Assembly (NCBI RefSeq): GCF_900116175.1
Contig: NZ_FPCH01000002.1
Span: 434,001 to 498,000 of the forward strand
Direction of reading: 5' to 3'
Length of the DNA: 64,000 bases
Source of the DNA: Hyphomicrobium facile
GTDB lineage: Bacteria; Pseudomonadota; Alphaproteobacteria; Rhizobiales; Hyphomicrobiaceae
A program made the translations under genes and the position numbers. This document shows, one piece after another, positions 26,363 through 35,245 of the stretch (positions within the stretch are counted from its first letter, which is position 1; every line of letters begins with the position of its first letter). The notes beneath the pieces are model-generated. The model ran no database searches. It saw nothing but the letters and a program-made list of their open reading frames with translations, and was not told the DNA's origin.

Positions 26363-27328
26363 ATGGCCGACGGACTACGCGTATCGAAGAACGGTCAGCT
26401 CTTTGCCCGCAATCTCGATTGGAACCTTGTGAAGTTATTCCTCGGCATCGTGCGGTCCGGCGGCATTAGCACGGCTGCACGTGCGCTCAACAAGCAGCAG
26501 CCGACAATAAGTGCGGGCCTCAAACGCCTCGAAGATCACGTCGGGGCCCAGCTTTTTGTCAGAACGGCAAGGGGTGTCGCGTTGACACCCGCCGCGCGCT
26601 CCTTCCTCAAGTCTGCCGAGGAAATCGAGGTTTTGATATCGGGCCTCCCCGGCGAAGTTGCGAGGTCTTCGGCGAACCTGCAAGGGCTTGTAAACGTGCG
26701 CGTGATTTCGGATCTCGTTTCGCCCGAATTCGATCAGGCGATGGTCGCCTTCCATCAGATCAATCCCGACGTTGAAATTCGTCTCGATATTGCGCCGTGG
26801 CGCGATGTGGTGCTGTCGGTCAAGGACGGCAGCGCCGATATCGGGATTGCTTGCGCCGCTGTCCCCAGTCCGGAGCTTTGCTATCGCCCACTGATGCGTG
26901 AATGGCAGCAGCTTTACTGTGGCCGGGGACATGCTGCATTCGGTCAAGGGATATCGGAACCGGAAATTCTGGCCGACGAGATTTTCGTTTTGACAGGAAA
27001 GGATGAGCCAGCGGAGCTCACAGATTTTCGCCAACGGTATGGGCTCGGCGAACGCGCAGGCGCGTCTGCGGAGACGCTGTACGAGGTGAAGCGTCTTATT
27101 CAAATCGGGATTGGGATCGGCTTTCTACCGACGGCGGTTGCGGCTGAGGCCGTCGAGTCTGGCGAACTTTGGCCGATGCTCGATCCGGCTATTTTGCCGA
27201 CGTATCATGTTTTCCTGATCACGCGCGAAGCCAAGCTTAGTGCGCCGGCACGCGCGCTTCTCGACATGACGGACGCGAATTTGAAGCCGTCGACTCCGGG
27301 ATATAGCGCGGGGCACGTCGAGCCATAG
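26363..27328 (+). CDS. LysR-family transcriptional regulator
   Basis: A 321-residue regulator. The winged helix-turn-helix spans about 18-77 (LVKLFLGIVRSGGISTAARALNKQQPTISAGLKRLEDHVG), and the remainder is the co-inducer-binding domain with VRVISDLVSPEF and IGIGIGFLPTAVAAEAV. It is encoded upstream of, and in the same direction as, the unknown protein, dioxygenase and dehalogenase genes, and is their likely regulator. A hairpin overlapping its stop codon separates it from them. The inducer is unknown; a substrate of the dehalogenase or dioxygenase is the obvious guess. Confidence 0.9.
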   Translation: MADGLRVSKNGQLFARNLDWNLVKLFLGIVRSGGISTAARALNKQQPTISAGLKRLEDHVGAQLFVRTARGVALTPAARSFLKSAEEIEVLISGLPGEVARSSANLQGLVNVRVISDLVSPEFDQAMVAFHQINPDVEIRLDIAPWRDVVLSVKDGSADIGIACAAVPSPELCYRPLMREWQQLYCGRGHAAFGQGISEPEILADEIFVLTGKDEPAELTDFRQRYGLGERAGASAETLYEVKRLIQIGIGIGFLPTAVAAEAVESGELWPMLDPAILPTYHVFLITREAKLSAPARALLDMTDANLKPSTPGYSAGHVEP

Positions 27329-27344
27329 ATTTCATCTATGGCTC
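27320..27344 (+). terminator. Hairpin overlapping the lysR stop codon
   Basis: A perfect 11-bp stem (GAGCCATAGAT with ATCTATGGCTC) closes a 3-nt loop, TTC. The lysR stop codon lies in the left arm. No T-run follows, so it may slow or partially end transcription, or protect the lysR mRNA end, rather than act as a full intrinsic terminator. Confidence 0.5.
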
Positions 27345-27414
27345 GCATCGATATGCGGCGGCTTCTGACGATCCCTTGCCGATGTCATGCTGTGTTCACT
27401 TTCGTGAGGCGCAG

Positions 27415-28308
27415 ATGGTTGAAGTCAAAGATACACTCGGCTTGTGGGAGCGCTCGCTGATCGCCTGGCCGGACGGTCGAAAAGATACGAGGACGTTCGT
27501 CGCATGGCTGCAAGGGCCGAGCCTGTTCGCCGATCTCAGGCAACCGCACAATCCGCCATCGTTTGATGACGTCGCGTGTCTCGACGACTTGCAGCCCGAT
27601 CATTTCAAATGGCTGGCGCGCCAGGAGGGCTTCGCGGGCCGGTTTGCGAGCGCGGGCGACGCCTTCGAATGGCACCGCATGATGGATTATCAGTGCGCGA
27701 GTGACATCGCGGATGCCGGATACCTGAGTTTCTCCGACGGCGTCCTCGTCGAGCGCGGCCGAGACATTCCCTACATCGAGCACTGGCATCAAACATCGCC
27801 AAGCACTCGTCCGCACTTCGCGGCGCGAATGCAAGACCAGATGGGCATCGAAGGATTTCTTGTCCAGGTCGGCGATGTTTTCATGTACGCGCGAAACCGG
27901 GCCGTAGCGCTTCCCCGCGGAGGTTCGCTTGTCGATCTCGTGAGTGGCTGCTCGCCTGAAGAAGCGCGAACTCTGCTCGATTGCGAAATCTCATTGGGGC
28001 GCGTGTGTGGCGGCTCGTGGCTGATCGGCCGATCCAGCCTCCCTTTCCGCGTCAATGCGGATCTCGCACCATCGTTTTCGATCGACGGTGAAAGCATCGC
28101 GATCGCGGACATCACCGGGGCCGGCAAGGCGTCAGTGCGAAACTGGAAGATCGTCGAACTCGAAGTCGACGCTCAACAACAAAATTCGGCGACGCATCGA
28201 ACGGGAAGCTCCGGCTTGACGATACGTTCATGCAGCTTGCCGCCGACAATAAGCTTTAGGGACGACGATCAGGTTTCTTATCCAACGGATTTGCGAGGCA
28301 AGAGATGA
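27415..28308 (+). CDS. Protein of unknown function in dioxygenase operon
   Basis: A 297-residue soluble protein without signal peptide or membrane segment. I do not recognise the family. The first 180 residues look well ordered and rich in Trp, Asp and His (LGLWERSLIAWPDGRKDTRTFVAWLQGPSLFADLRQP; VERGRDIPYIEHWHQTSPSTRPHF). The section IEGFLVQVGDVFMYARNR suggests a beta-rich domain that might recognise a small molecule. ATG 27415 is preferred to 27376 because GTGAGG precedes it. Its stop overlaps the ATG of the dioxygenase (ATGA), so the two are translationally coupled and probably act together. Confidence 0.8.
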   Translation: MVEVKDTLGLWERSLIAWPDGRKDTRTFVAWLQGPSLFADLRQPHNPPSFDDVACLDDLQPDHFKWLARQEGFAGRFASAGDAFEWHRMMDYQCASDIADAGYLSFSDGVLVERGRDIPYIEHWHQTSPSTRPHFAARMQDQMGIEGFLVQVGDVFMYARNRAVALPRGGSLVDLVSGCSPEEARTLLDCEISLGRVCGGSWLIGRSSLPFRVNADLAPSFSIDGESIAIADITGAGKASVRNWKIVELEVDAQQQNSATHRTGSSGLTIRSCSLPPTISFRDDDQVSYPTDLRGKR

Positions 28309-29339
28309 GCACACCGGAAAACTTCTCGAGTATCCCCATCGTCGATATCACCAAGCTCCGCATCGGCACCCTTGCCGAGCAGAAGGCGGCCGCTGAAGAG
28401 CTTGGAAAGGCGGCTCGGGAAGTCGGCTTTGTCTACGTCACGGGCGGCGGCATCGATGAGTCGCTTTTTGACGGTGTTCTCGATGCGACCAAGCGCTTCT
28501 TTGCGTTGCCGTACGACGAGAAAATGAAAGTCTACATCGGCAACTCGCGTTGTCATCGCGGCTACGTTCCGGAGGGCGAAGAGGTGTTCGCCTCCGGAAC
28601 GAAAGACAAGAAGGAGGCTTACGATCTTTCTATGGATTTGCCGGCCGACGATCCGGACTTCGTTTCAGGCAATCCGCTTCTAGGACCTAATCAATGGCCA
28701 GACCTGCCGGGTTTCGCCCATGCGGTCGACGACTACTACAGGGCGGTCTTCGCTTTGGGCCGCGTCCTATTGCGGGGCTTCTCGATGGCAATCGGTGAAG
28801 AGCCGACGTTCTTCGATCAATACGTCACCAAGCCGCCAAGTCAGTTGCGGCTTATTCATTATCCTTTCGACAAGAGCGCTGAAGATCGCCCTGGAATCGG
28901 GGCACATACCGATTACGAGTGCTTTACGCTGTTGAGATCGACGAGCCCCGGACTCGAAGTCATGAACGGCGCGGGCGAATGGATCGACGCCCCTCCCCTT
29001 CCCGGCGCCTACGTCGTCAATGTCGGCGATATGATGGAGATCTGGACGAATGGCGAGTTCACGGCAACCTCGCATCGCGTTCGAAAAGTGTCGGAAGAAC
29101 GCTATTCGTTTCCGCTATTTTTCGCGGCCGACTATGACACGGTTGTCGCTCCGTTGCCGCGTTACGCGACCGGGGAAAAACCGCTGCGCGCTTCTCTGAA
29201 GGCAGGCGAACACCTCTTTGCTCAGACAATGCAGAGCTTCACCTATTTGAAAGAGCGTCGTGCGCGCGGCGAGATCGTGTTGCCCGAAGGATCGGCGCCA
29301 TTGTCGTCGTTCGGACAGGAAGCCCGGCAGAAATATTGA
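28305..29339 (+). CDS. Fe(II)/2-oxoglutarate-type dioxygenase, isopenicillin N synthase family
   Basis: A 344-residue enzyme with the DIOX_N domain (IPIVDITKL... GFVYVTGGGI) and the jelly-roll core. Iron ligands are visible as H201 and D203 in GAHTDYECFTLL and H257 in TSHRVRK; R266-x-S268 in ERYSFPLFF is the 2-oxoglutarate carboxylate site, so it is probably 2-oxoglutarate-dependent. It oxidises an unknown small molecule in the cytoplasm. It overlaps the preceding unknown gene by 4 bp; the dehalogenase begins about 250 bp downstream. LysR upstream is the likely regulator. Confidence 0.88.
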   Translation: MSTPENFSSIPIVDITKLRIGTLAEQKAAAEELGKAAREVGFVYVTGGGIDESLFDGVLDATKRFFALPYDEKMKVYIGNSRCHRGYVPEGEEVFASGTKDKKEAYDLSMDLPADDPDFVSGNPLLGPNQWPDLPGFAHAVDDYYRAVFALGRVLLRGFSMAIGEEPTFFDQYVTKPPSQLRLIHYPFDKSAEDRPGIGAHTDYECFTLLRSTSPGLEVMNGAGEWIDAPPLPGAYVVNVGDMMEIWTNGEFTATSHRVRKVSEERYSFPLFFAADYDTVVAPLPRYATGEKPLRASLKAGEHLFAQTMQSFTYLKERRARGEIVLPEGSAPLSSFGQEARQKY

Positions 29340-29593
29340 CCGATGACGCCAGGGGTCCGTCACGAGTTGTGGCGGACACTCAATCTCGCGCTATAACTCC
29401 GGAATGGCGAAGCGAACAAAATCGAGCGATCCGGAGATTTGGTGCGACTTTGCACGACTGTTCGCGGATTTGCGGCGGTAGATCAGCGCCCGCCTTCGCA
29501 CGTCGCGATAGACGAGCTTACGGCAAATAGGGCTGGTCATGCGCGGCCCGTGGACTAATGTTGTCGTGCCATCCGGAATATTATCGAGCGGCA

Positions 29594-30478
29594 ATGTTTG
29601 ACGGGTTCAAATCAGAACTGATCGACGTCGGCGACGACGTAAAAATATTCGCGCGCTCCAAGGGCTCGGGACCGCCTCTTCTATTGCTGCACGGTTATCC
29701 GCAGACGCACGTTTGCTGGCACAAGATCGCTGAACCTCTGGCGGACCGCTTCACCGTCGTTGCCACTGATCTCAGAGGCTATGGCGCCTCGAGCAGGCCA
29801 GTGGAGGGACCAAACCATCTCAATTATTCGAAACGCGCGATGGCCGTAGACCAGGTACGCGCGATGTCGGCACTCGGCTTCGAGCGCTTTTACCTCGCCG
29901 GACACGACCGCGGCGGCCGCGTCGCACACCGCCTCGCGCTCGATCATCCCGAGCGCGTCCTTCGGCTTGCCGTCCTCGACATCGCGCCAACGGCAACAAT
30001 GTACGCGAACTCGAACCGCGACTTCGCCGAAGCCTACTACCATTGGTTTTTTCTCATTCAGCCCTTTGATCTGCCCGAACGCCTCATCGGCGCGGAAGCC
30101 GAATTCTACCTGCGCCGAACCTTGAGCAGCTGGTGCAAGACCGACGGGGCGATTACCGATGAGGCCATGGCTGCCTACGTAGCGGCGTTCACCGCGCCGG
30201 GCGCTGTTCATGCGGCGTGCGAGGACTATCGCGCGGCGGCGACCATCGATCTCGAGCACGACCGCTCAGACGACCTCGCGTCGCATCGGATCATGGCGCC
30301 GATGCTCGTGTTGTGGGGAAGCCGCGGAACGGTGGGACGCCAATTCGACGTACTCGCATGCTGGCGGGAGAAAACGCGCGGCCTCCTCCAGGGCGAAGCG
30401 CTCGATTGCGGACACTTCGTTCCCGAGGAAGCACCTCAGGCGACGCTCGCGGCCTTTCTGCAGTTCTTCGCCGATTGA
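29594..30478 (+). CDS. Haloacetate dehalogenase, predicted fluoroacetate type
   Basis: A 294-residue alpha/beta hydrolase that should hydrolyse haloacetate to glycolate and halide. Family residues of fluoroacetate dehalogenases are all visible: nucleophile D105 in GHDRGGR, carboxylate-binding R106 and R109, acid D129, base H274 in CGHFVPEEAP, and the three residues that hold fluoride, H150-W151 and Y212. HGYPQTHVCWHKIA forms the oxyanion region, and WGSRGTVGRQFD is typical. Start ATG 29594 fits the family; the frame is open 12 codons further. It follows the dioxygenase gene by 254 bp on the same strand, close enough to belong to the LysR-linked group. Confidence 0.88.
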   Translation: MFDGFKSELIDVGDDVKIFARSKGSGPPLLLLHGYPQTHVCWHKIAEPLADRFTVVATDLRGYGASSRPVEGPNHLNYSKRAMAVDQVRAMSALGFERFYLAGHDRGGRVAHRLALDHPERVLRLAVLDIAPTATMYANSNRDFAEAYYHWFFLIQPFDLPERLIGAEAEFYLRRTLSSWCKTDGAITDEAMAAYVAAFTAPGAVHAACEDYRAAATIDLEHDRSDDLASHRIMAPMLVLWGSRGTVGRQFDVLACWREKTRGLLQGEALDCGHFVPEEAPQATLAAFLQFFAD

Positions 30479-30568
30479 CCTGTATCACCTACGAGGAAGA
30501 AGCGAGAGCGTACACTGCGCCGCCGGGCGGGGAATTGTGCGCAGAGGCTGACGCGCCAGTCCGCGGTG

Positions 30569-30916
30569 TCAACCATCCGCTTTGGGCACGACCTTCAGTT
30601 CCAGTTCCACTTCCACATCGGGATCGACGATCCAAAGCAGACGAACCAATCGCTCAAGCGAGAACCGGTCGAATTTTCCGTGACGAATGCGAGAAATTTC
30701 CGTCTGGCAAATCCCCGTTGCTGCCTCGAGCGCAACGGCCGTTCCCCACTTGGTCTTGACCGACTCTACAATTTGCGCCGCGACCAGCTTCCTCGCGTCA
30801 TCGAGGCGCGAATTCCACCTTTCATCGATGTTTTCCTCGAACAATGTTCGTTCCTTAGGTTCGAATGCGGATCGTCGCGCGTTGAATCGAGCCGCTGAAA
30901 TTTGTGCTTTGCTCAT
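30569..30916 (-). CDS. XRE-type helix-turn-helix protein (HTH_37-like)
   Basis: A 115-residue DNA-binding protein. Residues about 40-105 form the HTH_37 domain found in HigA-2-like antitoxins (LVAAQIVESVKTKWGTAVALEAATGICQTEISRIRHGKFDRFSLERLVRLL). The acidic tail DPDVEVELELK is also typical. No RelE/HigB toxin frame was seen next to it, so it may be an orphan antitoxin or a simple repressor. It faces the dehalogenase gene convergently. Confidence 0.78.
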   Translation of the reverse strand: MSKAQISAARFNARRSAFEPKERTLFEENIDERWNSRLDDARKLVAAQIVESVKTKWGTAVALEAATGICQTEISRIRHGKFDRFSLERLVRLLWIVDPDVEVELELKVVPKADG

Positions 30917-30993
30917 GATCAGTCCGGGCTTGCGGTAGGGTGGATTTCACTACGCAACGCTGAGGCGCTGCAGGCACCTCAGCGGGGCTCCCC

Positions 30994-31335
30994 TTATCCT
31001 TTGTCGTATTGAGAGTTGGATCCGCAGCCTCTTGAGCCGGTCGTACAGTCTTTCCGAGTATCGGCATCGCTTCCGGAACGATGGGGCGTGTCAGTGTTCG
31101 GCGGCCAGTTCTGTGGAAGGCGATCCGCCTTGTGACAGTACGTTCTCTTGAGAAGATTGTGACAATGCCGATAGGGATGCGCGTCGGCGACAACAAGCCC
31201 GCCATAGGAACTTGTTCTATCGCCCATCACCGCACTCTCTGCGGCAAAGGAAAAGGCTCCGCTCCCTAAGATCGAGACGGCCGCGGCAGCTCCCATCAGG
31301 AGACCGGCAGAGGAAAATCGTTTCGTTGCACACAT
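30994..31335 (-). CDS. Small secreted Cys/His-containing hypothetical protein
   Basis: A 113-residue protein with a clear signal peptide (MCATKRFSSAGLLMGAAAAVSILGSGAFSFAAES). The mature part is hydrophilic, with RHCHNLLKRTYCH and two further Cys near the end. No family is recognised; the Cys and His pattern would suit metal binding, in line with the heavy-metal efflux genes upstream on the same strand. Confidence 0.6.
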   Translation of the reverse strand: MCATKRFSSAGLLMGAAAAVSILGSGAFSFAAESAVMGDRTSSYGGLVVADAHPYRHCHNLLKRTYCHKADRLPQNWPPNTDTPHRSGSDADTRKDCTTGSRGCGSNSQYDKG

Positions 31336-31498
31336 CTTGCGATGTCCTCGTTTTGAGATGGTTCACTCAATCGGCGGCGGGCGCGTAAGGCGCACAATGC
31401 GATCGCCGAGCGAAGTTCAGTGAGCGGCGGGTTTCAGGCGAAGATCGCGAAACGCTTGCATCGTGCGCGTACGAGCCCGTTGCCACTCATGCTGACGT

Positions 31499-31984
31499 CT
31501 AGTTCAGCAACACAACGGTTCTGAGGGTATCCAGGCGCGGATCGTGCTTCCTCAGATGGACAGCCGCGAGCCGGGATGCGAGGTGGGCTTGCCGCTGCGT
31601 ACTGGAGCTGAAACGGGCGCGAAAATCTCGTACAACAACCGGCTCTACGCTCGGCCGGCGGACGCAACGCGCTTTAGATTTGGCGACCACCGGAAGGAGC
31701 AGCTTATCCTGACAGTGCGGACCGGTGACATGCTGGGTGGATCGCACGTCTTCGAGCGCGGCGCTGCGTTTCACTGCTGGCGTGGCTTGGGCCGGCTTGG
31801 CATGGGTGAAGTCGTTGGCGTGCGCGATTTCGATGGCTCTATGGCCGTTTTCTCCCACGCAAAAACGAAGCGGCCCTGCGATGACCGCCGCAGGCAAAAT
31901 CAAAGCCAGCACGATCGCCGAGATGCATCGGGTCAGCGCTCGCCCAGATCTCGCCCGCAATGAATTATGCCACTTGCATCTCAT
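31499..31984 (-). CDS. Secreted hypothetical protein coupled to czcA
   Basis: A 161-residue protein with a basic N-terminus and a hydrophobic signal (CISAIVLALILPAAVIA), followed by LRFCVGENGHRAIEIAHAND, whose Cys and His residues look like a metal site. The rest is basic and poorly structured. Its ATG overlaps the czcA stop (ATGA), so it is co-translated with the metal pump and probably serves metal handling in the periplasm. No named family is recognised. Confidence 0.72.
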   Translation of the reverse strand: MRCKWHNSLRARSGRALTRCISAIVLALILPAAVIAGPLRFCVGENGHRAIEIAHANDFTHAKPAQATPAVKRSAALEDVRSTQHVTGPHCQDKLLLPVVAKSKARCVRRPSVEPVVVRDFRARFSSSTQRQAHLASRLAAVHLRKHDPRLDTLRTVVLLN

Positions 31985-34900
31985 GTGGAGGCCGCCCCCG
32001 AAGAAGCCGCCAACGCTGACGCCGAGGCGTCGCGTTCATCCTTCCGAGCCGATGCACTTCCAAATCTGGCGCAAAGCGCCGGTAGAACCAGCAACGTAAG
32101 GATGGTTGCGCTCGCCAGCCCGCCGATGACGACGGTTGCGAGTGGCTTTTGAACTTCGGCACCGGTGCCCGTGGATAGCGCCATGGGGACAAAGCCGAGG
32201 GAAGCAACGAGCGCGGTCATGACGACGGGCCGGAGTCGGGTCACCGCGCCTTCGAAAATCGCCTTCTGGCGTTCGACCCCCCGCTCGACGAGCTGATTGA
32301 TGCTCGTCATCATCACGAGCCCGTTGAGGACCGCGACACCGGAAAGCGCGATAAAGCCAACAGCCGCCGACACCGAGAACGGCATGTCGCGCAACCACAG
32401 GGCTATGATGCCGCCCGTTAGCGCAAGTGGAACGGCGGAAAACACCAACAGCGCATCTCGGGGAGAGCCGAGCGCCGAATACAAGAGCAAGAAGATCAAG
32501 AAGAAGCACGCCGGGACAACGAGCATCATTCGCTTCTGTGCGGCGGCAAGGTTCTCGAACTGACCTCCCCAGGAAATATAGTACCCCGGCGGAAGTTTGA
32601 TTTCGCTCGCAACCTTCCCTTGTGCGTCCGCTACGACTGAAGCGATGTCGCGGCCGCGAATGTTGGCCGTCACGACGACGCGCCGTTTGCCGTTCTCGCG
32701 ACTGATCTGATTGGGACCTTCCGTGAAGGCGAAACTCGCCACCTGTTCGAGAAGGACGGAGGATGTCTTGCCAGAGCCGTCGGGCGGCAGCGACACCGGC
32801 AAATGCTTCAGCTTCTCGAGATCCTCGCGCATTCCATCAGGTAAGCGGACGATTATCGGATACCGGCGGTCACCTTCGAAGACGACACCGGCTTCACGAC
32901 CGCCAATTGCGGCGCCAATCACGTCTTGCACGGCCAGAACACTCAGGCCGAGCCGCGCAATTTCATCCTGATTGATCGCGATTGCGAGGAACGGAAGGCC
33001 CGACACCTGCTCGACGCTGATATCCGTCGCGCCGTCGGTGTTTCGCAGGATGGACGCAACCTGATTGGCGGTTCGGAGCATTGGCTCGAACTCTTCGCCG
33101 AAGACCTTTACGGCCAGGTCGCCTCGCGCGCCGGCCAAGAGCTCGTTAAACCGCATCTGGATGGGTTGCGAGAATACGAGGTTGTTCCCGGGCTGCTTTT
33201 CGATCCCCGCAAGGATCTTTGCCACGAGCGCATCTTTACCGAGCGCCGGATCCGGCCACTCCTTCGCCGGTCTCAGGATGATGAAGGTGTCGGAAACGTT
33301 CGGCGGCATAGGATCGGATGCGACTTCCGCCGTGCCCGTCTTCGAGTAAACGAATGCGACCTCGGGGAACTTGCTGACAACTTTCTCCAGCTCGAGTTGC
33401 ATCTGTTGAGACTGCGAAAGCGATGTACTCGGGATACGGATCGCGTGCATCGCCAAGTTTTTTTCGTCGAGAGTCGGGATGAATTCCTGTCCGAGCTTCG
33501 CAAACAGAGAACCGGCAAACACCAGCAGTCCCAACGCACCCACGACAAAGAAGAGAGGCTTCGCCATAGCTCTGCGCAGCAATGGCTCGTAAATGCGTTT
33601 GAGGATGCGAACGAAAATGTTTTCCTTTTCCTCGACGCGTTTCGATAGCGCGATGGCGATTGCCGCCGGGACGAAGGTCATCGAAAGTGCAAACGCTGCG
33701 ACGAGCGCGATGATGAGCGTCAGAGCCATAGGCTCGAACATCTTGCCTTCGATGCCCGTGAACGTGAGCAACGGCACATAGACGAGGATTATGATCGCCT
33801 GCCCGTAAACGGATGGCTTGATCATTTCCTCGGCGGAGCGAATGACCGCTTGCAGGCGCTCTTCGAGCGCGAGTTTGCGGCCGAGGTCGCGCTGATGCTC
33901 AGCTATTCTGCGCAGCGTATTCTCGACGATAATGACCGCCCCATCGACGATCAGACCGAAATCGAGCGCTCCGAGGCTCATCAGATTGGCGCTGATCTTG
34001 GTTTGCACCATCCCCGTTATTGTCAGCAGCATCGCGAGCGGGATGACCAAGGCGGTGATCAGGGCGGCGCGGAAATTCCCGAGCATCAAGAAAAGGACAA
34101 CGATGACGAGGAGCGCGCCTTCAGCGAGATTCTTACTGACCGTCGCGACCGTGGCGTCGACCAACAGCGTGCGATTGAGAACGGTTTGCGCCTCGACGCC
34201 AGGCGGAAGGCTTTGACGAACGTCTTGCATCTTGGCGTCTACGGCGGCCGCGACCGTGCGGCTGTTACCGCCGATCAGCATGAGCGCGGTTCCCACGACC
34301 ACTTCCTGGCCATTTTCGCTGGCGCTGCCGGTCCGGATCTCGCGACCGATGCCGGTCGCCGCCACATCCTTGATGCGAATTGCGACGCCACCACGGGTCG
34401 CGACGACCACGTTGGCAATCTGCTCGGGCGTGGTCAGGCGTCCCGTGCTGAGAACTGCGAAGCCTTCACCGTTTCTCTCGACGTAGCCGGCGCCCCGATT
34501 GACATTGTTTTGTTCGAGCGCCTGCGCGATATCGGCGAACGACAGTTTCAGGGCCGTAAGGCGTGCGGGATCGGGCTGCACGACGTACTGCTTCTCATAG
34601 CCCCCAATGACATCGATACCTGCAATACCCGGCACCGTGATCATCTGCGGGCGAATGATCCAATCCTGCACTGTCCTCAGATAAGCGGCACGCTCAACGT
34701 CAGTCGTCAGCCGCTGGCCCTCGGGCGTGATATAGCTGCCGTCGCTTTGCGGACCCGGCCTTCCGTCATCGACGTGCACGGAACCTGCCGGGGCGTATTG
34801 CACGGTCCACATGTAGATCTCGCCGAGCCCCGTCGAGATGGGTCCAAGCTTGGGTGTTATGCCGTCAGGAAAATTCTTTTCGGCTTCCCGCAGGCGTTCG

Positions 34901-35232
34901 CTGACCTGCTGGCGCGCGAAATAGATATCCGTTCTCTCCGAAAAGATGGCCGTGACCTGAGAGAACCCGTTCCGCGACAGCGACCGCGTGTATTCAAGTC
35001 CGGAAATGCCCGCGAGCGCGGTCTCGATCGAGAAGGTTATCTGCTTCTCGATATCGACCGGTGAGAGCGACGGCGCGATCGTATTGATTTGCACCTGGTT
35101 GTTCGTGATGTCGGGAACGGCGTCGATAGGCAGCTTATCAAGCGAATAGACGCCGTAAGCCGCGGCCGCGAGCGTCAGCATCACGACCAGCCAACGCTGA
35201 TGAACCGAAAAAGAGAGCAGTCGAGCGATCAT
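31981..35232 (-). CDS. czcA: Heavy-metal RND efflux permease (CzcA/CusA family)
   Basis: A 1083-residue HME-RND pump. It starts MIARLLSFSVHQRWLVVML and has LPIDAVPDITNNQVQINT, the family N-terminal signature. TM4 carries DFGLIVDGAVIIVEN near residue 405; the pattern with acidic residues at the two proton-relay positions fits the divalent-metal (Co/Zn/Cd) or Ni subgroup better than Cu/Ag pumps, but the metal is not certain. It follows czcB by 13 bp. No czcC outer-membrane gene is in the window. Confidence 0.93.
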   Translation of the reverse strand: MIARLLSFSVHQRWLVVMLTLAAAAYGVYSLDKLPIDAVPDITNNQVQINTIAPSLSPVDIEKQITFSIETALAGISGLEYTRSLSRNGFSQVTAIFSERTDIYFARQQVSERLREAEKNFPDGITPKLGPISTGLGEIYMWTVQYAPAGSVHVDDGRPGPQSDGSYITPEGQRLTTDVERAAYLRTVQDWIIRPQMITVPGIAGIDVIGGYEKQYVVQPDPARLTALKLSFADIAQALEQNNVNRGAGYVERNGEGFAVLSTGRLTTPEQIANVVVATRGGVAIRIKDVAATGIGREIRTGSASENGQEVVVGTALMLIGGNSRTVAAAVDAKMQDVRQSLPPGVEAQTVLNRTLLVDATVATVSKNLAEGALLVIVVLFLMLGNFRAALITALVIPLAMLLTITGMVQTKISANLMSLGALDFGLIVDGAVIIVENTLRRIAEHQRDLGRKLALEERLQAVIRSAEEMIKPSVYGQAIIILVYVPLLTFTGIEGKMFEPMALTLIIALVAAFALSMTFVPAAIAIALSKRVEEKENIFVRILKRIYEPLLRRAMAKPLFFVVGALGLLVFAGSLFAKLGQEFIPTLDEKNLAMHAIRIPSTSLSQSQQMQLELEKVVSKFPEVAFVYSKTGTAEVASDPMPPNVSDTFIILRPAKEWPDPALGKDALVAKILAGIEKQPGNNLVFSQPIQMRFNELLAGARGDLAVKVFGEEFEPMLRTANQVASILRNTDGATDISVEQVSGLPFLAIAINQDEIARLGLSVLAVQDVIGAAIGGREAGVVFEGDRRYPIIVRLPDGMREDLEKLKHLPVSLPPDGSGKTSSVLLEQVASFAFTEGPNQISRENGKRRVVVTANIRGRDIASVVADAQGKVASEIKLPPGYYISWGGQFENLAAAQKRMMLVVPACFFLIFLLLYSALGSPRDALLVFSAVPLALTGGIIALWLRDMPFSVSAAVGFIALSGVAVLNGLVMMTSINQLVERGVERQKAIFEGAVTRLRPVVMTALVASLGFVPMALSTGTGAEVQKPLATVVIGGLASATILTLLVLPALCARFGSASARKDERDASASALAASSGAAST

Positions 35233-35245
35233 TTCATGATCCTAT

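Noticed and set aside
30569-30916. A toxin-antitoxin pair
   Set aside because: Only the HigA-like protein is present; no RelE/HigB-like frame was found on either side.
33850-35064. A 404-codon plus-strand frame opposite czcA
   Set aside because: Antisense shadow of the metal pump gene with no independent support.
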